A stretch of 64,000 nucleotides of DNA from Christiangramia sp. OXR-203 (GCF_034372165.1 NZ_CP139698.1:3331453-3395452), one strand, 5' to 3'. Positions 1 through 10,131 are shown, numbered from the stretch's first letter. The notes: generated by a model from the letters alone, not told the origin. Translations and numbers: made by a program.

Positions 1-2497
1 CGTCACCGTTTTGATCTACAAAACGAATATCTCCTGGTGCAGCGTTCGCTTGCGTTGCAGCAGCATCAACTTCTGCTTGCGTCTGGAAAATTCCATTGGT
101 TTCTAATCCATAGAAATATCCAATAGGTTTTCCTGGCTCCATTCTGGATGGTGGTTCCTGTCCTATTCCAAAAACTCCTCCGGGAATGAGTCCACTTTCA
201 CTATTTACGTAAAGCACTTCATTTCTAAGAGCTGTAAGGTTATAGTTTACATTAAACTTAAAATTATCATTTACAACCTGGTTATATCCAATAGAGAATT
301 CAAGTCCCTCGTTTTCAACTCCTCCACCATTTACAAACGGTGCAGAAGATCCAGGAGCAGCAACTCCTAAAATTCCTGATACCTGCGGAATCACAAGAAG
401 GTCTTCGGTTTTCTTTTTAAAATAATCGATAGTAACATCAATACTGGAATTGAAGAACCTGGCGTCAAGTCCAATATCAAGTGTCTTCTGTTTTTCCCAT
501 TTAATTTCAGGGTTTCCCAGAGCACCACTTGCCTTTCCGAAGATAATTTCATCATTAAATACATAAGCACCTTCACCGTTCAGTAGAGAGGCATATCTAA
601 AAGCAGGAATTCTATCATTTCCAATGATCCCGTAACTACCTCTTAATTTTAAGAAATTTAAAGTACCGTTGTCATTAATAAAATCTTCATCTGAAATTAC
701 CCAACCTACAGAGGCAGATGGGAACCATCCAAATTTGTTTTCAGGACCAAAAGCAGTCGAACCATCACGTCTTATCAAACCAGAGAATAAATATTTTCCC
801 TCATAGTCATATTGAACACGTGTGAAGTAAGACAATAATCTAGTATCGAAAGTATCTCCCCCATTCTGATAGTTATCTACAACTTCCGCAGCATTTGAAA
901 CTCTCGCCGCGTCATATTCATTAGATGGAAGTTCAAATCCTGTTAAAGAGGCAAGATCTCCGGTAGTTTTAAAAACAGACATACCCAATAACCACTTAAG
1001 ATTATGATCACCAAAGCTGTCATTATAGGTTAAGAAGTTATCCCAGGTATAATCTCTATAGATCTCAAAGTTCTCTGTTACATTATTACGGTCTACGTTG
1101 AAAACCTTTCCAGAACCATAGAAAACCTCTGGAGAGAAATATCTTCCATCAACTTCAGAATAGTTGAACTGGAATTGAGTCTTCGCAGTTAATTTATCCC
1201 AAATAGTATATTCCAGTCCACCAACACCACTAATTTTATCTACACGTGTATCATTGAAAGCGTTGTTGATCTGAGCAAGTGGATTGACAACTTCATTTCC
1301 AAGCCCTTCAGCCAGAGAGAAATTTCCATCAGCATCACGCACAGGAATATTCGGATTCATGTTCACCGCATTGAAAAGTACAGACCCAAGTGCATTTTCA
1401 GCTAAAGTCTTACGGTTACTATTAGTATAGATCCCGGATAAATTAAGTTTCAGGTTATCTATGATTTCAAGATTATAATTTACACGCCCTGTAAAACGAT
1501 CATAATTAGACTTGCTTCCACCAACAATACCATCCTGGTTAAAGTAGGAAGCTCCAAAAGAATACTTTGATCGATCTCCACCACCAGAAATATTCAGGTT
1601 CATATCAGACATTGGCGCTGTTGTAAAAACCTCATCCTGATAATCTGTCCCTTCACCAAGGTTTCTATAATTTGGGTAAGGAGGATTTTGACCAGCGGCT
1701 GCGTAAGCTTCGTTAACGATTACTGCATATTCGGTTGCATTCAAAGCAGGTAATCTTCGTGTAGTTTGCTGAACACCTGTATAAGCATCAAATTCAACCT
1801 GAAGATCTGCATTGTATGAACCTGTTTTAGTAGTAATAAGAATTACCCCGTTGGCAGCTCTAACACCATAAATACCAGCAGTTGCATCTTTCAACACATT
1901 AATGCTTTCAATATCATTTGGGTTAATAACACTAAGGTCTTCGATCACGTTACCATCAACCAGGATCAGAGGTCGGTTATCACCATTGGTACTTATACCT
2001 CTAATATTAATTGTGGAAGCACTTCCTGGAGAACCTGAAGTAGAGGTGATATTCACCCCTGCTACTCTACCCTGTAAGGCCTGTTCAACTCGTGCCGGGT
2101 TCAAATCCTCTATGGTTTCTGAACCTACCACACTTACCGCACCGGTTATTTCCTTTCTTGACTGAGTACCATACCCAATCACTACTACTTCATTTAATGC
2201 TTCTGAATCTGTTTGAAGCGTTACATTGATCGTTTGTTGATCATTCACTGTAATTTCCTGGGTTTGAAAACCTAAATAACTGAACTGAAGTACATCTCCA
2301 GAGGAGATATTCTGTACCGTATAATTTCCGTCAAAATCTGTAGTAGTACCTCTTGACTCATTTTTTACGATCACATTTACTCCCAGTAAAGGCATTTTGT
2401 TCTCATCGGTGATAGTTCCGCTAACCGAAAACGATTGCGCGTAAGCACCGAAAAACCCGCTTAGAAATACAATCAAAAGACAGGTAAATTTCCTCAT
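1..2497 (-). CDS. SusC/RagA-family TonB-linked outer-membrane receptor, C-terminus beyond the window
   Basis: This is an outer-membrane TonB-dependent transporter of the SusC/RagA class, which imports oligosaccharides or peptides with a SusD-type lipoprotein. The ATG at 2497 starts a signal peptide (MRKFTCLLIVFLSGFFGAYA). A carboxypeptidase-regulatory-like domain follows (SGTITDENKMPLLGVNV ... GNYTV). Next come the SusC signature VVIGYGTQSRKEITGAV and a plug domain (GRVAGVNI, IRGIS, DGNVIEDLSVINP, VLKDATAGIYGVRAANGVILITTK). Barrel strands then run to the window edge without a stop. At least 832 residues are visible; the family usually has about 1000. The SusD partner would lie to the left and is not visible. 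A Bacteroidetes-type promoter lies 70-100 bp upstream, and the propeller/LuxR gene upstream on the same strand is the likely regulator. The substrate cannot be read from the sequence. Confidence 0.95.
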   Translation of the reverse strand, partial: MRKFTCLLIVFLSGFFGAYAQSFSVSGTITDENKMPLLGVNVIVKNESRGTTTDFDGNYTVQNISSGDVLQFSYLGFQTQEITVNDQQTINVTLQTDSEALNEVVVIGYGTQSRKEITGAVSVVGSETIEDLNPARVEQALQGRVAGVNITSTSGSPGSASTINIRGISTNGDNRPLILVDGNVIEDLSVINPNDIESINVLKDATAGIYGVRAANGVILITTKTGSYNADLQVEFDAYTGVQQTTRRLPALNATEYAVIVNEAYAAAGQNPPYPNYRNLGEGTDYQDEVFTTAPMSDMNLNISGGGDRSKYSFGASYFNQDGIVGGSKSNYDRFTGRVNYNLEIIDNLKLNLSGIYTNSNRKTLAENALGSVLFNAVNMNPNIPVRDADGNFSLAEGLGNEVVNPLAQINNAFNDTRVDKISGVGGLEYTIWDKLTAKTQFQFNYSEVDGRYFSPEVFYGSGKVFNVDRNNVTENFEIYRDYTWDNFLTYNDSFGDHNLKWLLGMSVFKTTGDLASLTGFELPSNEYDAARVSNAAEVVDNYQNGGDTFDTRLLSYFTRVQYDYEGKYLFSGLIRRDGSTAFGPENKFGWFPSASVGWVISDEDFINDNGTLNFLKLRGSYGIIGNDRIPAFRYASLLNGEGAYVFNDEIIFGKASGALGNPEIKWEKQKTLDIGLDARFFNSSIDVTIDYFKKKTEDLLVIPQVSGILGVAAPGSSAPFVNGGGVENEGLEFSIGYNQVVNDNFKFNVNYNLTALRNEVLYVNSESGLIPGGVFGIGQEPPSRMEPGKPIGYFYGLETNGIFQTQAEVDAAATQANAAPGDIRFVDQNGD

Positions 2498-2567
2498 GTG
2501 TTTTAAAATTAAATTTGCTTTTACAATATATTAACATGAAGTGCGTAGAGAGGATTTTCAACCTTTA

Positions 2568-2596
2568 CAAAATATCTACAATTATAGATTTATCAA
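2568..2596 (-). promoter_or_regulatory. Putative promoter of the SusC-type gene
   Basis: On the minus strand a TTG (2594-2596) is followed after 19 nt by TATTTTG (2568-2574). This is one base short of the Bacteroidetes sigma-A consensus TTG-N19-TAnnTTTG. The implied start site near 2560 gives a leader of about 65 nt before the ATG at 2497. No other good match is visible in the 240-bp gap. Confidence 0.4.
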
Positions 2597-2737
2597 TTTT
2601 AAGCGCCTCAAATTACAGAAATCGCAATAAGGATAGGCGTTAGATGCCATTTTCAAGAACAGTAGCTAAGGTGTTAAAATTTAGGAATTTAAGCGAATGT
2701 AGAGGTAATGTAGAGTTATTTTCTACAGTTGTAAAGG

Positions 2738-5527
2738 TTATAGAGAAAGAATATATTCGGTTAAATTTGTTTCCCGGTCAAGATCCATCTTCTTACGCAA
2801 ACGATATCGTTTAATTTCTACACTTTTCACCGAAATATTTAAAAGAGGAGCAATTTCTTTAGAGCTAAGATTTAGTCTCAAATAGGCACATAATTTGAGA
2901 TCGTTGGAAGTAAGTTCCGGATGTTTTGATTTAATCTTTTTGAAAAAGTCTTTATCAGCATTGCTAAATGCTTTTTTGAAGAATTTCCAGTTGTCTTCTT
3001 CGCTAATGTCCTTATCGATGGTATTAATTACCGATTGTACTTTTCCGGTTTTTTCGTATTCCTTCAGTTGATCTTTAATCTTGGTTAGAAACTCGTTCTT
3101 CTTGATCAGGCTCATGGTAGTTACCGCAAGTTCCCGGTTTTTACCTGCCATATCCTGTTCCAGTTTCTCATTTTGCAACTTGATGATTTCCTTTTCGGCC
3201 TCAAGATTCTTCAGTTTGAGTGCGCGTTCATTTTCTGCCAGGTATTTTCGATGATGTCTCCTGTTCATTAAATGAACCGCATAAAGAATAAGCAGAAAGA
3301 TCAGGACATGTAAAATGATGGCGCCAGTACTTAAATAGAAAGGTCTCTCTACGGTAAATGATATGATTGCAGGTTCAGTTTCAGAATTACCAACCCGGGC
3401 TTTAACCTCAAAAATGTAATCCTCGAAATTCAGATTTTCGTAAGACACTTCATGTTCTTCACTCCATGTACTCCAGTTTGAAGAAAGACCAACGAGACGG
3501 TAACTGTATTTGGTGTTGGTGTATTTTTTGAAGATCGGCGCGCTAAACTCAAATTTGAGGTTATTACGACGGAATGGAAGTTCTATCTCTTCCGAAGAAT
3601 TTAAAGAAACTCCGAGTGAATCTACAGAGCTTGCTGTAATTCGATCTACGCTGATCTCGAAATCCTCAAAATCCAAATCTGCCGCTGTATCATCAAAGCT
3701 TACATAACCATTGGCAACTCCAAGTAAATACCTGTCATTATTTAATTTATTAATGTTCTCATACCCTACCGCAATATTCCTATAGTCCTGGTCAATAAAA
3801 ATATAGTCAAGCTGGTAATCACTGCCAATTCCCTCAGGCTCAATTGAAAAAATACCTTCTTCGGAAAACCCCCATAGAACATCATCTTCCTCCACGATCA
3901 TTCTACCGGAAACCCTTTCCACATCGCTTACCAGATGATTTAAAGAATTATCCAGATCGAATCGATCTTCAACCTGATCAAATTTGTAAATATTGGCGAG
4001 GCTACTATAATATAAACTATCATTGAAATGAAATACTCCGGAAGTTATTCCAGATTCCTCTTCAAACTTGTAGTTGATGGTATTAGAAGCAGCGCTTAGC
4101 GAATCGTTAAGCTGAAGATTAAAAACTCCTTTATGCTCATTACCTATCCAGATACTGAGATTCTTATCAACCACAATACTTTTGGAGGAATGTGGAAAGT
4201 TATTCAGCATAGGCAGATCTTCAAACCCTGAATCCTCTTTCCGTAGAAAACTGATTCCATTATAATGTCCCTGTATATAGAGGTCCTCCTTATACTTCTT
4301 AACGATCCAGGTTCCTAGCCGCTCGCTGATCTTATCTGCAGTGGCGCCTTCAATCAGGAACGTCCCACTATTATGGCCACAAAACAGATTACCGTCGATC
4401 TCATCCAGAAACCAGACCTGTCCATTAGTTCCTGGTATTAGCTGAAATTCTTCGGAATCATCCTCTTTGACATATAGTCCCTGGTTTGTGCCCAGGTATA
4501 ACAAATCGTCTTTTTTATATGAATCGTAGACTGAGCCAATTTTACCCCTGTTATCCTGAAAAGATCTAAATGTAGACCCAAGGTCAATAACGCTAATTCC
4601 GTAATCTAGTCCTGTCCATACATTGCCAGACTGATCAAGGTGCAAATCCAGGGTTGTATTATTTTGCAAAATATTATTCTGATCAAATCTACCAATGATC
4701 CTGCCATCCTGAGCGATCTCAATCACACCACTTCCTACTGTTCCCAGTACTAGATTTCCATTATCAAGATCCAGTGCATCGAGCGCATTTGGTTTTCCAA
4801 TATTATCACTAAGCTGTCCATAAAACTGTTCCAGCAAACCTGATCGCATTTTATAAAATTCTGAATTCCCGGTAATCATGGAAAGCCCATCCTCGTCGAG
4901 ATCGTATAAATGCATGATCGCAATATCTCCTAATTGCTCCCCGCTAATGATTTGCCTGGGCTGGCCTTTTTCAAATTTGTACAATCCTTCGCCAACAAGC
5001 TGAAAGTAAAGTTCATCTTCAAAATTGAAAATATTGGAAACAGGTTTCCCTGTTGGATTAGCCATTTTCGTAACCTTATCACGTTCCAGGTCGTATAGAT
5101 ATATGCCTGCAAAACTTCTAAAAACAACCTGTCCATCTATATATTCAATATCCCAGAATTGTTCGCCATCATTAAGATCAGGGAACTTTGAGATAAGACT
5201 TTGAAAAACCAGCTCTCCATTATTTCTTGGAGTCCAATATCCCGCTTCCATGTAAGCTCCCGTGAAGATTTTTTCTTTTACAACTTTTACAGATCTAACT
5301 ATAGATTTATTGGGTACCGGGTATAATCTCCAACGCTCGCCATTATATTCAAGCAAACCTGTGCTATTTGCGAAATACAGGTTCTTGTTATCAGCCTGGG
5401 AAATCATCCAGTTCTGATTGCCTGCGGAATAGTCATTGGGGCTGAAATTGGTAACCGGAGGGAGTTCCTGCGCATATGTTTGCAGATCACATACTAAAAG
5501 TCCGCTAAGAATAAGCATGAACAGCAT
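2738..5527 (-). CDS. Sensor/regulator with periplasmic propeller, Y_Y_Y domain and LuxR-type HTH
   Basis: This is a one-protein transmembrane regulator typical of Bacteroidetes nutrient-uptake loci. The frame stays open to a TTG at 5578, but the ATG at 5527 directly precedes a good signal peptide (MLFMLILSGLLVCDLQTYA), so I start there (929 aa). Beta-propeller-like repeats (for example GNVWTGLDYGISVID and NLSIWIGNEHKGVFNLQ) fill the first 650 residues or so. A triple-tyrosine-type domain follows (YSYRLVGLSSNWSTWSEE ... YIFEVKAR). Then come one membrane helix (ILHVLIFLLILYAVHLM), a charged coiled coil and a C-terminal LuxR-like HTH (LTSNDLKLCAYLRLNLSSKEIA ... SVKSVEIKRYRLRKKM). There is no histidine kinase core, so the signal must pass directly to the HTH. 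Its place upstream of the SusC gene on the same strand suggests it controls that uptake locus. Confidence 0.88.
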   Translation of the reverse strand: MLFMLILSGLLVCDLQTYAQELPPVTNFSPNDYSAGNQNWMISQADNKNLYFANSTGLLEYNGERWRLYPVPNKSIVRSVKVVKEKIFTGAYMEAGYWTPRNNGELVFQSLISKFPDLNDGEQFWDIEYIDGQVVFRSFAGIYLYDLERDKVTKMANPTGKPVSNIFNFEDELYFQLVGEGLYKFEKGQPRQIISGEQLGDIAIMHLYDLDEDGLSMITGNSEFYKMRSGLLEQFYGQLSDNIGKPNALDALDLDNGNLVLGTVGSGVIEIAQDGRIIGRFDQNNILQNNTTLDLHLDQSGNVWTGLDYGISVIDLGSTFRSFQDNRGKIGSVYDSYKKDDLLYLGTNQGLYVKEDDSEEFQLIPGTNGQVWFLDEIDGNLFCGHNSGTFLIEGATADKISERLGTWIVKKYKEDLYIQGHYNGISFLRKEDSGFEDLPMLNNFPHSSKSIVVDKNLSIWIGNEHKGVFNLQLNDSLSAASNTINYKFEEESGITSGVFHFNDSLYYSSLANIYKFDQVEDRFDLDNSLNHLVSDVERVSGRMIVEEDDVLWGFSEEGIFSIEPEGIGSDYQLDYIFIDQDYRNIAVGYENINKLNNDRYLLGVANGYVSFDDTAADLDFEDFEISVDRITASSVDSLGVSLNSSEEIELPFRRNNLKFEFSAPIFKKYTNTKYSYRLVGLSSNWSTWSEEHEVSYENLNFEDYIFEVKARVGNSETEPAIISFTVERPFYLSTGAIILHVLIFLLILYAVHLMNRRHHRKYLAENERALKLKNLEAEKEIIKLQNEKLEQDMAGKNRELAVTTMSLIKKNEFLTKIKDQLKEYEKTGKVQSVINTIDKDISEEDNWKFFKKAFSNADKDFFKKIKSKHPELTSNDLKLCAYLRLNLSSKEIAPLLNISVKSVEIKRYRLRKKMDLDRETNLTEYILSL

Positions 5528-5726
5528 TCTTGAATGCTGGATCTCAAAAACATTAAACTTAAACTGAATCCTGAACAATTGCAGATAAACCTTAATTAGT
5601 AAAAATTTTAGGAGTGGTTGTTAAAGTATTATAAAGAGCTATGACATCCTAAATTAAATGAATTTTTTTGAAGGTTATTAGCAGAATACTACTACTATAC
5701 TGAATTCAATCAAACTCCTACCTTCA

Positions 5727-8700
5727 ATGAGCATAATTACTAAACTAACCCTACAAACACAAGTCGGCAGCAAAACTTTATTTCTTGGAATTCTATTCGC
5801 ATTTCTTGGAAATATGACCGGATATTCTCAAACGAATTCGAAAGAGGTCGTGCATTCTGTTTATGTCACTTCCAATACAGGACTTCGTTCTAATGAAGAT
5901 AATAAGCAAATACTCGATCAAATCGTAAAGTCCTCCCAGGCAGGTGAATCTAACAGTTTGGTGATGGTCGGGAATATCGTACCACAAAGCGGGTTTCCAG
6001 ATAAGGATAACGGACGTTCTCAGGTGGAAACAGATTTAAAGAAAAATCTGCTGGATAAGATTAAAGATTTTAACGGAAAGATCATTTATACCCCTGGCTA
6101 TAATGAATGGCAGGAAGACGCTCCAGATAACATCGATGACCTGGAATCCTTCTTACAGGATACCCTGGAATCTGATTTCTGGCCAAATGATGGTTGCCCA
6201 ATTGAGAGTGAAAGCCTTAGTGACGATGTGCAGCTTATAATGATAGATTCTCAATGGTATATCGAAAACTGGGATGATCATCCTTATATCAATAACAAAT
6301 GTGAGATCAAAACAAGGCTTCAGTTTCTGGATGAATTTAATGATGAATTAGAGGATAGCCAGAGAAAAACAGTTCTTGTAGCTGTTCATCATCCTGCGAT
6401 GACGCAAACCAAAATTGGATTTTTAGAAAAGATGTTAGGTCATGGTACCCAAACAAGTCGCAATCCGCAGCTAAAAAAACTGATGGGTAGTCTCGAAGCG
6501 CTTGCCAGACAATATAATGATGTCATTTTCCTTTCAGGTAAAGATAAAAATCTTCAGTTCGTACATGATGACGGGATCGAACAGATCATTACTGGGGTCA
6601 CTAAAGAAATTGAGAAGGCGAGACCAGATAAAGAAGAAGGTGATTTTGTAAGTTATGAACTCGGTTATGCCAAGATCAATATCTACAAGAACGGGGCATC
6701 AAACGTAGAATATTTCTCGGTTTCCCCAGAAGGTGAAAAACAGATCTACAGTTACGAAATGGCGAGGGAACGACCAACTCTAGACGAAGTAGAATGGCCA
6801 GATACCAAATTAGGTAAAACTACTACCACTTCTGTTTACACTGAAGAAGAAACCAATAAGGACGGACTTTACAAAGCACTGTGGGGAGAACATTACAGAT
6901 CTCTATACAGTAAAAAATTTGAATTCCCTGTTCTTTATTTAGACACTATTCCGGGGAATATGAAAGTACTGGGTGCCGGAGGTGGACATCAATCAAGATC
7001 GCTGGGATTCATTGATGACGATGGACACGAATATACTTTGAGAGCTTTGAAGAAAAGTGCACTTCAGTTTTTGCAGACTACCGTGATCACAAATCACTAT
7101 GTTGAAGATTATTTAGAAAACACGGTAGCTGAACGATATGTACAGGATTTTTACACTACAGCTTTTCCTTACGGTACTTTCCCGGCAGGAAAATTTATGG
7201 ACGAACTTAATATTTTCCACCCGAATTCTGAACTTTACTATGTTCCTAAACAGGAAGCATTAGGGGTTTATAATGAGGAATATGGTGACGAACTATATAT
7301 GTTCGAAGCACATATTGGAGGAGAAAACAAAGATCTACCAATTTTTGATGGAGCTGAAGATATCCTGAACTCATCAGATCTACTTCTGGAAATGCAGGAA
7401 TCAAAAGATGCTTATGTAGATGAAGAGATCTACATTAGAGCAAGGCTTCTCGACATGTTCCTGGGTGACTGGGATAGACATGAAGGACAATACGAATGGG
7501 CAGAATTCGAGGACGAAGAAGGTATGAAAAGATATGTGCCCATTGCAAAAGACCGTGACCAGGTATTTTCTAAAACTGATGGTTTTATACTATCCTTACT
7601 TCGTGTAGGTTTCCCTCAAATTAGAGCGATGGAACCATTTACAGAAACTGTAAAAAGACCAAAATGGTTCAACCATGCTGGATATCCATTAGACAAAGCA
7701 GTAATTCGAGACAACAACTGGAATACCTGGAAGGAACAGGCTGAATATCTTCAGAATACTCTTACAGATGAAGTTATTCAGGAAGCTTTCGATGTATTAC
7801 CTGCAGATATAGCAGATGATGAATACGTAAAGGACATCAAAAGCACTCTTAAGGTAAGACGAGGGAACATGATGGAGATCGCACGTGAATACTACGATTA
7901 CCTGGTGAAATTTGATATCTTCCTTGGAACCGAAGATGATGATGCTTTTCTTATCACTCATAAACCTGACGGAATTACGCAAATAGAGCTAACCAATGAA
8001 GATGGAAAAGTAGTTGCTCAAAAAACTTACGATAGTGAGGAGACCAAAGAAGTATGGATCTATGGACTTGATGGTGATGATGAATTTAAGATCGTAGGTG
8101 AAGGTTCTTCTCTAGTAAAACTAAAAGTTATTGGTGGCGAAGAGAATGATATTTATGACTTTCAGAATACAAAAAAGGCAAAACTTTACGATTACAAGAG
8201 TAAGGATAACACCATAAAAACTTCAGGTGCAAATAAAATGCTTGTAGACTCTTACGATATCAATAACTACGATCCTAAAAAGAGAAAAAGTAACCAATTC
8301 ACCTTTTTTCCTAGTGCCGACTTTAACTCAGACCAGGGATTCAGCTTAGGGGTTAAAAATACATTTACTACCTATGGTTTGGTTCGTAATCCATTTACAT
8401 CTCAACATAATCTCTCTGCAAACTACTATTTTGCGACCCAAGGATTTGATGTTGGCTACTATGGCGAATTCGCAAACGTATTCTATAAATGGAATTTAGG
8501 AGTAGATGCCTATTATTCAAGTCCGAATTTTGTGATTAACTATTTTGGAACAGGAAATGATACAGAGTATGATGACGACGATGTTTCCAGGGATTTCAAC
8601 AGGGTGAAAATTGAACAATGGAGAATTGCACCTTCACTTATATATAGAAAGAACAATAATGTATTCTTCAGTATTAAACCAATGATCGAATCGAAGCAGG

Positions 8701-9341
8701 TTTCTTACGATGCAAATAGAATTGTAGCCGAAACTTTTGATCAGGATAATGATGTTTTTGAAGAACAACTATACGCTGGTGCAGAGGTGAATTACAACTA
8801 TTATAATAAGGATAGAGTTGCATTTCCATCAAGAGGGATTGAAGTGGATCTAACCGCGGGTTATAAAAGCAATATTGATGAGTTTGACAATAAATTCGCT
8901 TACGTAAGACCTATGCTTTCTTTAAATTATCCATTACACGAAAGTGGTTTTGCGGCTATTGCGACAAAAATAGGTGGTGAAGCGATCCTGGGAGATGAGT
9001 ACGAATTCTATCATGCGGCAACACTTGGCGGCGGAAATAGAAATACGCTTAGAGGTTATCGTAATGAACGTTTTAATGGCAAATACGCATTCTATCAGAA
9101 TATTGATATTCGAAGTGGGATCGCTCAATTCAGAACTAATTTTATCCCAATTCGTATGGGAGCCAGCATTGGTTATGACTACGGTAGAGTTTGGGTAGAT
9201 GATGATGATAGTAACGAATGGCATTCCAACGTGGGTGGATCGATCTTTATCAACGCGTTCAAAGCCTTTACCGGAAACATTGGATACTATGTTGGGGACG
9301 AAGGAGGTCGTTTGAACTTCACCGTCAACTTTGACTTCTAG
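5727..9341 (+). CDS. Outer-membrane fusion: degenerate metallophosphoesterase, kinase-like region, Omp85-type barrel
   Basis: This 1204-aa protein starts with a signal peptide (GILFAFLGNMTGYSQ). Residues about 40-300 have the layout of a calcineurin-like phosphoesterase, but most metal sites are altered: VGNI at 81-84 where GDN is usual, PGYNEW at 123-128 for GNHDW, and SGKDKNLQ at 270-277 for GHDHxLQ. HHP at 221-223 is kept. Residues about 400-660 carry motifs resembling HipA/CotH-like kinases: a glycine-rich GAGGGHQSRSLGF (417-429), LRALKK (438-443), GDWDRHEGQYEW (580-591) and AKDRDQVF (607-614). An acidic beta-stretch follows (YGLDGDDEF, GGEENDIYDF). The last 350 residues or so form an Omp85/BamA-like barrel with the LRGYRNERF motif and a terminal Phe (VNFDF). 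The enzymatic assignments are inference. The gene is monocistronic, closed by a hairpin terminator. Confidence 0.8.
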   Translation: MSIITKLTLQTQVGSKTLFLGILFAFLGNMTGYSQTNSKEVVHSVYVTSNTGLRSNEDNKQILDQIVKSSQAGESNSLVMVGNIVPQSGFPDKDNGRSQVETDLKKNLLDKIKDFNGKIIYTPGYNEWQEDAPDNIDDLESFLQDTLESDFWPNDGCPIESESLSDDVQLIMIDSQWYIENWDDHPYINNKCEIKTRLQFLDEFNDELEDSQRKTVLVAVHHPAMTQTKIGFLEKMLGHGTQTSRNPQLKKLMGSLEALARQYNDVIFLSGKDKNLQFVHDDGIEQIITGVTKEIEKARPDKEEGDFVSYELGYAKINIYKNGASNVEYFSVSPEGEKQIYSYEMARERPTLDEVEWPDTKLGKTTTTSVYTEEETNKDGLYKALWGEHYRSLYSKKFEFPVLYLDTIPGNMKVLGAGGGHQSRSLGFIDDDGHEYTLRALKKSALQFLQTTVITNHYVEDYLENTVAERYVQDFYTTAFPYGTFPAGKFMDELNIFHPNSELYYVPKQEALGVYNEEYGDELYMFEAHIGGENKDLPIFDGAEDILNSSDLLLEMQESKDAYVDEEIYIRARLLDMFLGDWDRHEGQYEWAEFEDEEGMKRYVPIAKDRDQVFSKTDGFILSLLRVGFPQIRAMEPFTETVKRPKWFNHAGYPLDKAVIRDNNWNTWKEQAEYLQNTLTDEVIQEAFDVLPADIADDEYVKDIKSTLKVRRGNMMEIAREYYDYLVKFDIFLGTEDDDAFLITHKPDGITQIELTNEDGKVVAQKTYDSEETKEVWIYGLDGDDEFKIVGEGSSLVKLKVIGGEENDIYDFQNTKKAKLYDYKSKDNTIKTSGANKMLVDSYDINNYDPKKRKSNQFTFFPSADFNSDQGFSLGVKNTFTTYGLVRNPFTSQHNLSANYYFATQGFDVGYYGEFANVFYKWNLGVDAYYSSPNFVINYFGTGNDTEYDDDDVSRDFNRVKIEQWRIAPSLIYRKNNNVFFSIKPMIESKQVSYDANRIVAETFDQDNDVFEEQLYAGAEVNYNYYNKDRVAFPSRGIEVDLTAGYKSNIDEFDNKFAYVRPMLSLNYPLHESGFAAIATKIGGEAILGDEYEFYHAATLGGGNRNTLRGYRNERFNGKYAFYQNIDIRSGIAQFRTNFIPIRMGASIGYDYGRVWVDDDDSNEWHSNVGGSIFINAFKAFTGNIGYYVGDEGGRLNFTVNFDF

Positions 9342-9361
9342 TTCTCGATACTATAAATTTA

Positions 9362-9388
9362 AGCCACACCTTACAGTGTGGCTTTTTT
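9362..9388. terminator. Intrinsic terminator between convergent genes
   Basis: AGCCACAC (9362-9369) pairs perfectly with GTGTGGCT (9376-9383) across a 6-nt loop and is followed by a T run on the plus strand. It closes the barrel-fusion gene and probably also serves the convergent HAD gene. Confidence 0.85.
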
Positions 9389-9390
9389 GG

Positions 9391-10056
9391 TTATAATTCT
9401 TTTGCCAGTTCTTCTATAGATTCTACCAATAGATCGGGTTCTTTCGCCAATCGAAACGGAAATTTTCCCGGTCTGCGTACAAAAGCTGTTTGCATTCCAG
9501 CCCTTCCTGCTCCGGTTATATCCCATCCATGAGCTGCAACCATCATACAATCGCTTTTATTTACTTCGGAAGCATCTACAATGTATTTATAACTATCAAG
9601 ATGAGGTTTGTATTTCTTCACGTTCTCAACGCTTACAATATGATCGAAGAAATGATCAATTTCAGCAAATTCCAATTGTTTTTGAAGTACATCTGGCTTA
9701 CCGTTACTGTAAGCTATCAATTTGAACCCTGAATTTTTCAAACGTTTTAAACCTGGCATCACATCTGGATACGCTTCTAGACTGGTGATTGGTTTCAAAG
9801 TTTCTTGTAATTCTTCTTCGGAAAGTTCTAAATCATATTTCAGAGCATTCATTCTTAGTACCTCCTGCGCTATTTGACTAAAGTTGTGATAGGAATCACT
9901 TACAGATTCTACAAGGGAATATTGTAAAAGTTCGGCAAACCAGATATCAGCTGCATATTCCTTACCCAGGGTTTTATTGATGCTTTCCTTCAGCGGAGAC
10001 AGATCGAGAAGAGTTTCGTTCACATCGAAGATGAGTACTTTAGGAGTAGATTTCAT
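9391..10056 (-). CDS. HAD-superfamily hydrolase, haloacid dehalogenase type II-like
   Basis: This is a 221-aa cytoplasmic hydrolase of the HAD superfamily. Motif I is IFDVNETLLDL with nucleophile Asp11. Motif II is YSNGKPDVL (Ser/Asn), a conserved Lys lies in VKKYKPH, and motif IV is MMVAAHGWDITGAGRAGM. The HGWD-x-GA pattern and the length fit L-2-haloacid dehalogenase-type (class II) enzymes. The substrate could still be another small organic or phosphorylated acid, so the family is firmer than the reaction. The gene stands alone and converges on the fusion gene across a shared terminator. Only a small uncertain ORF lies upstream. Confidence 0.88.
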   Translation of the reverse strand: MKSTPKVLIFDVNETLLDLSPLKESINKTLGKEYAADIWFAELLQYSLVESVSDSYHNFSQIAQEVLRMNALKYDLELSEEELQETLKPITSLEAYPDVMPGLKRLKNSGFKLIAYSNGKPDVLQKQLEFAEIDHFFDHIVSVENVKKYKPHLDSYKYIVDASEVNKSDCMMVAAHGWDITGAGRAGMQTAFVRRPGKFPFRLAKEPDLLVESIEELAKEL

Positions 10057-10131
10057 TTCGTTTTTTAGATAAAATTACAAATCTTAATCCCGATAGTTAG
10101 ACCCGGTAACAATAAAGCTGAAGAGTTCTAA

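Noticed and set aside
391..576. Short minus-strand frame
   Set aside because: Another frame of the SusC-type receptor gene, which covers this stretch with clear family motifs.
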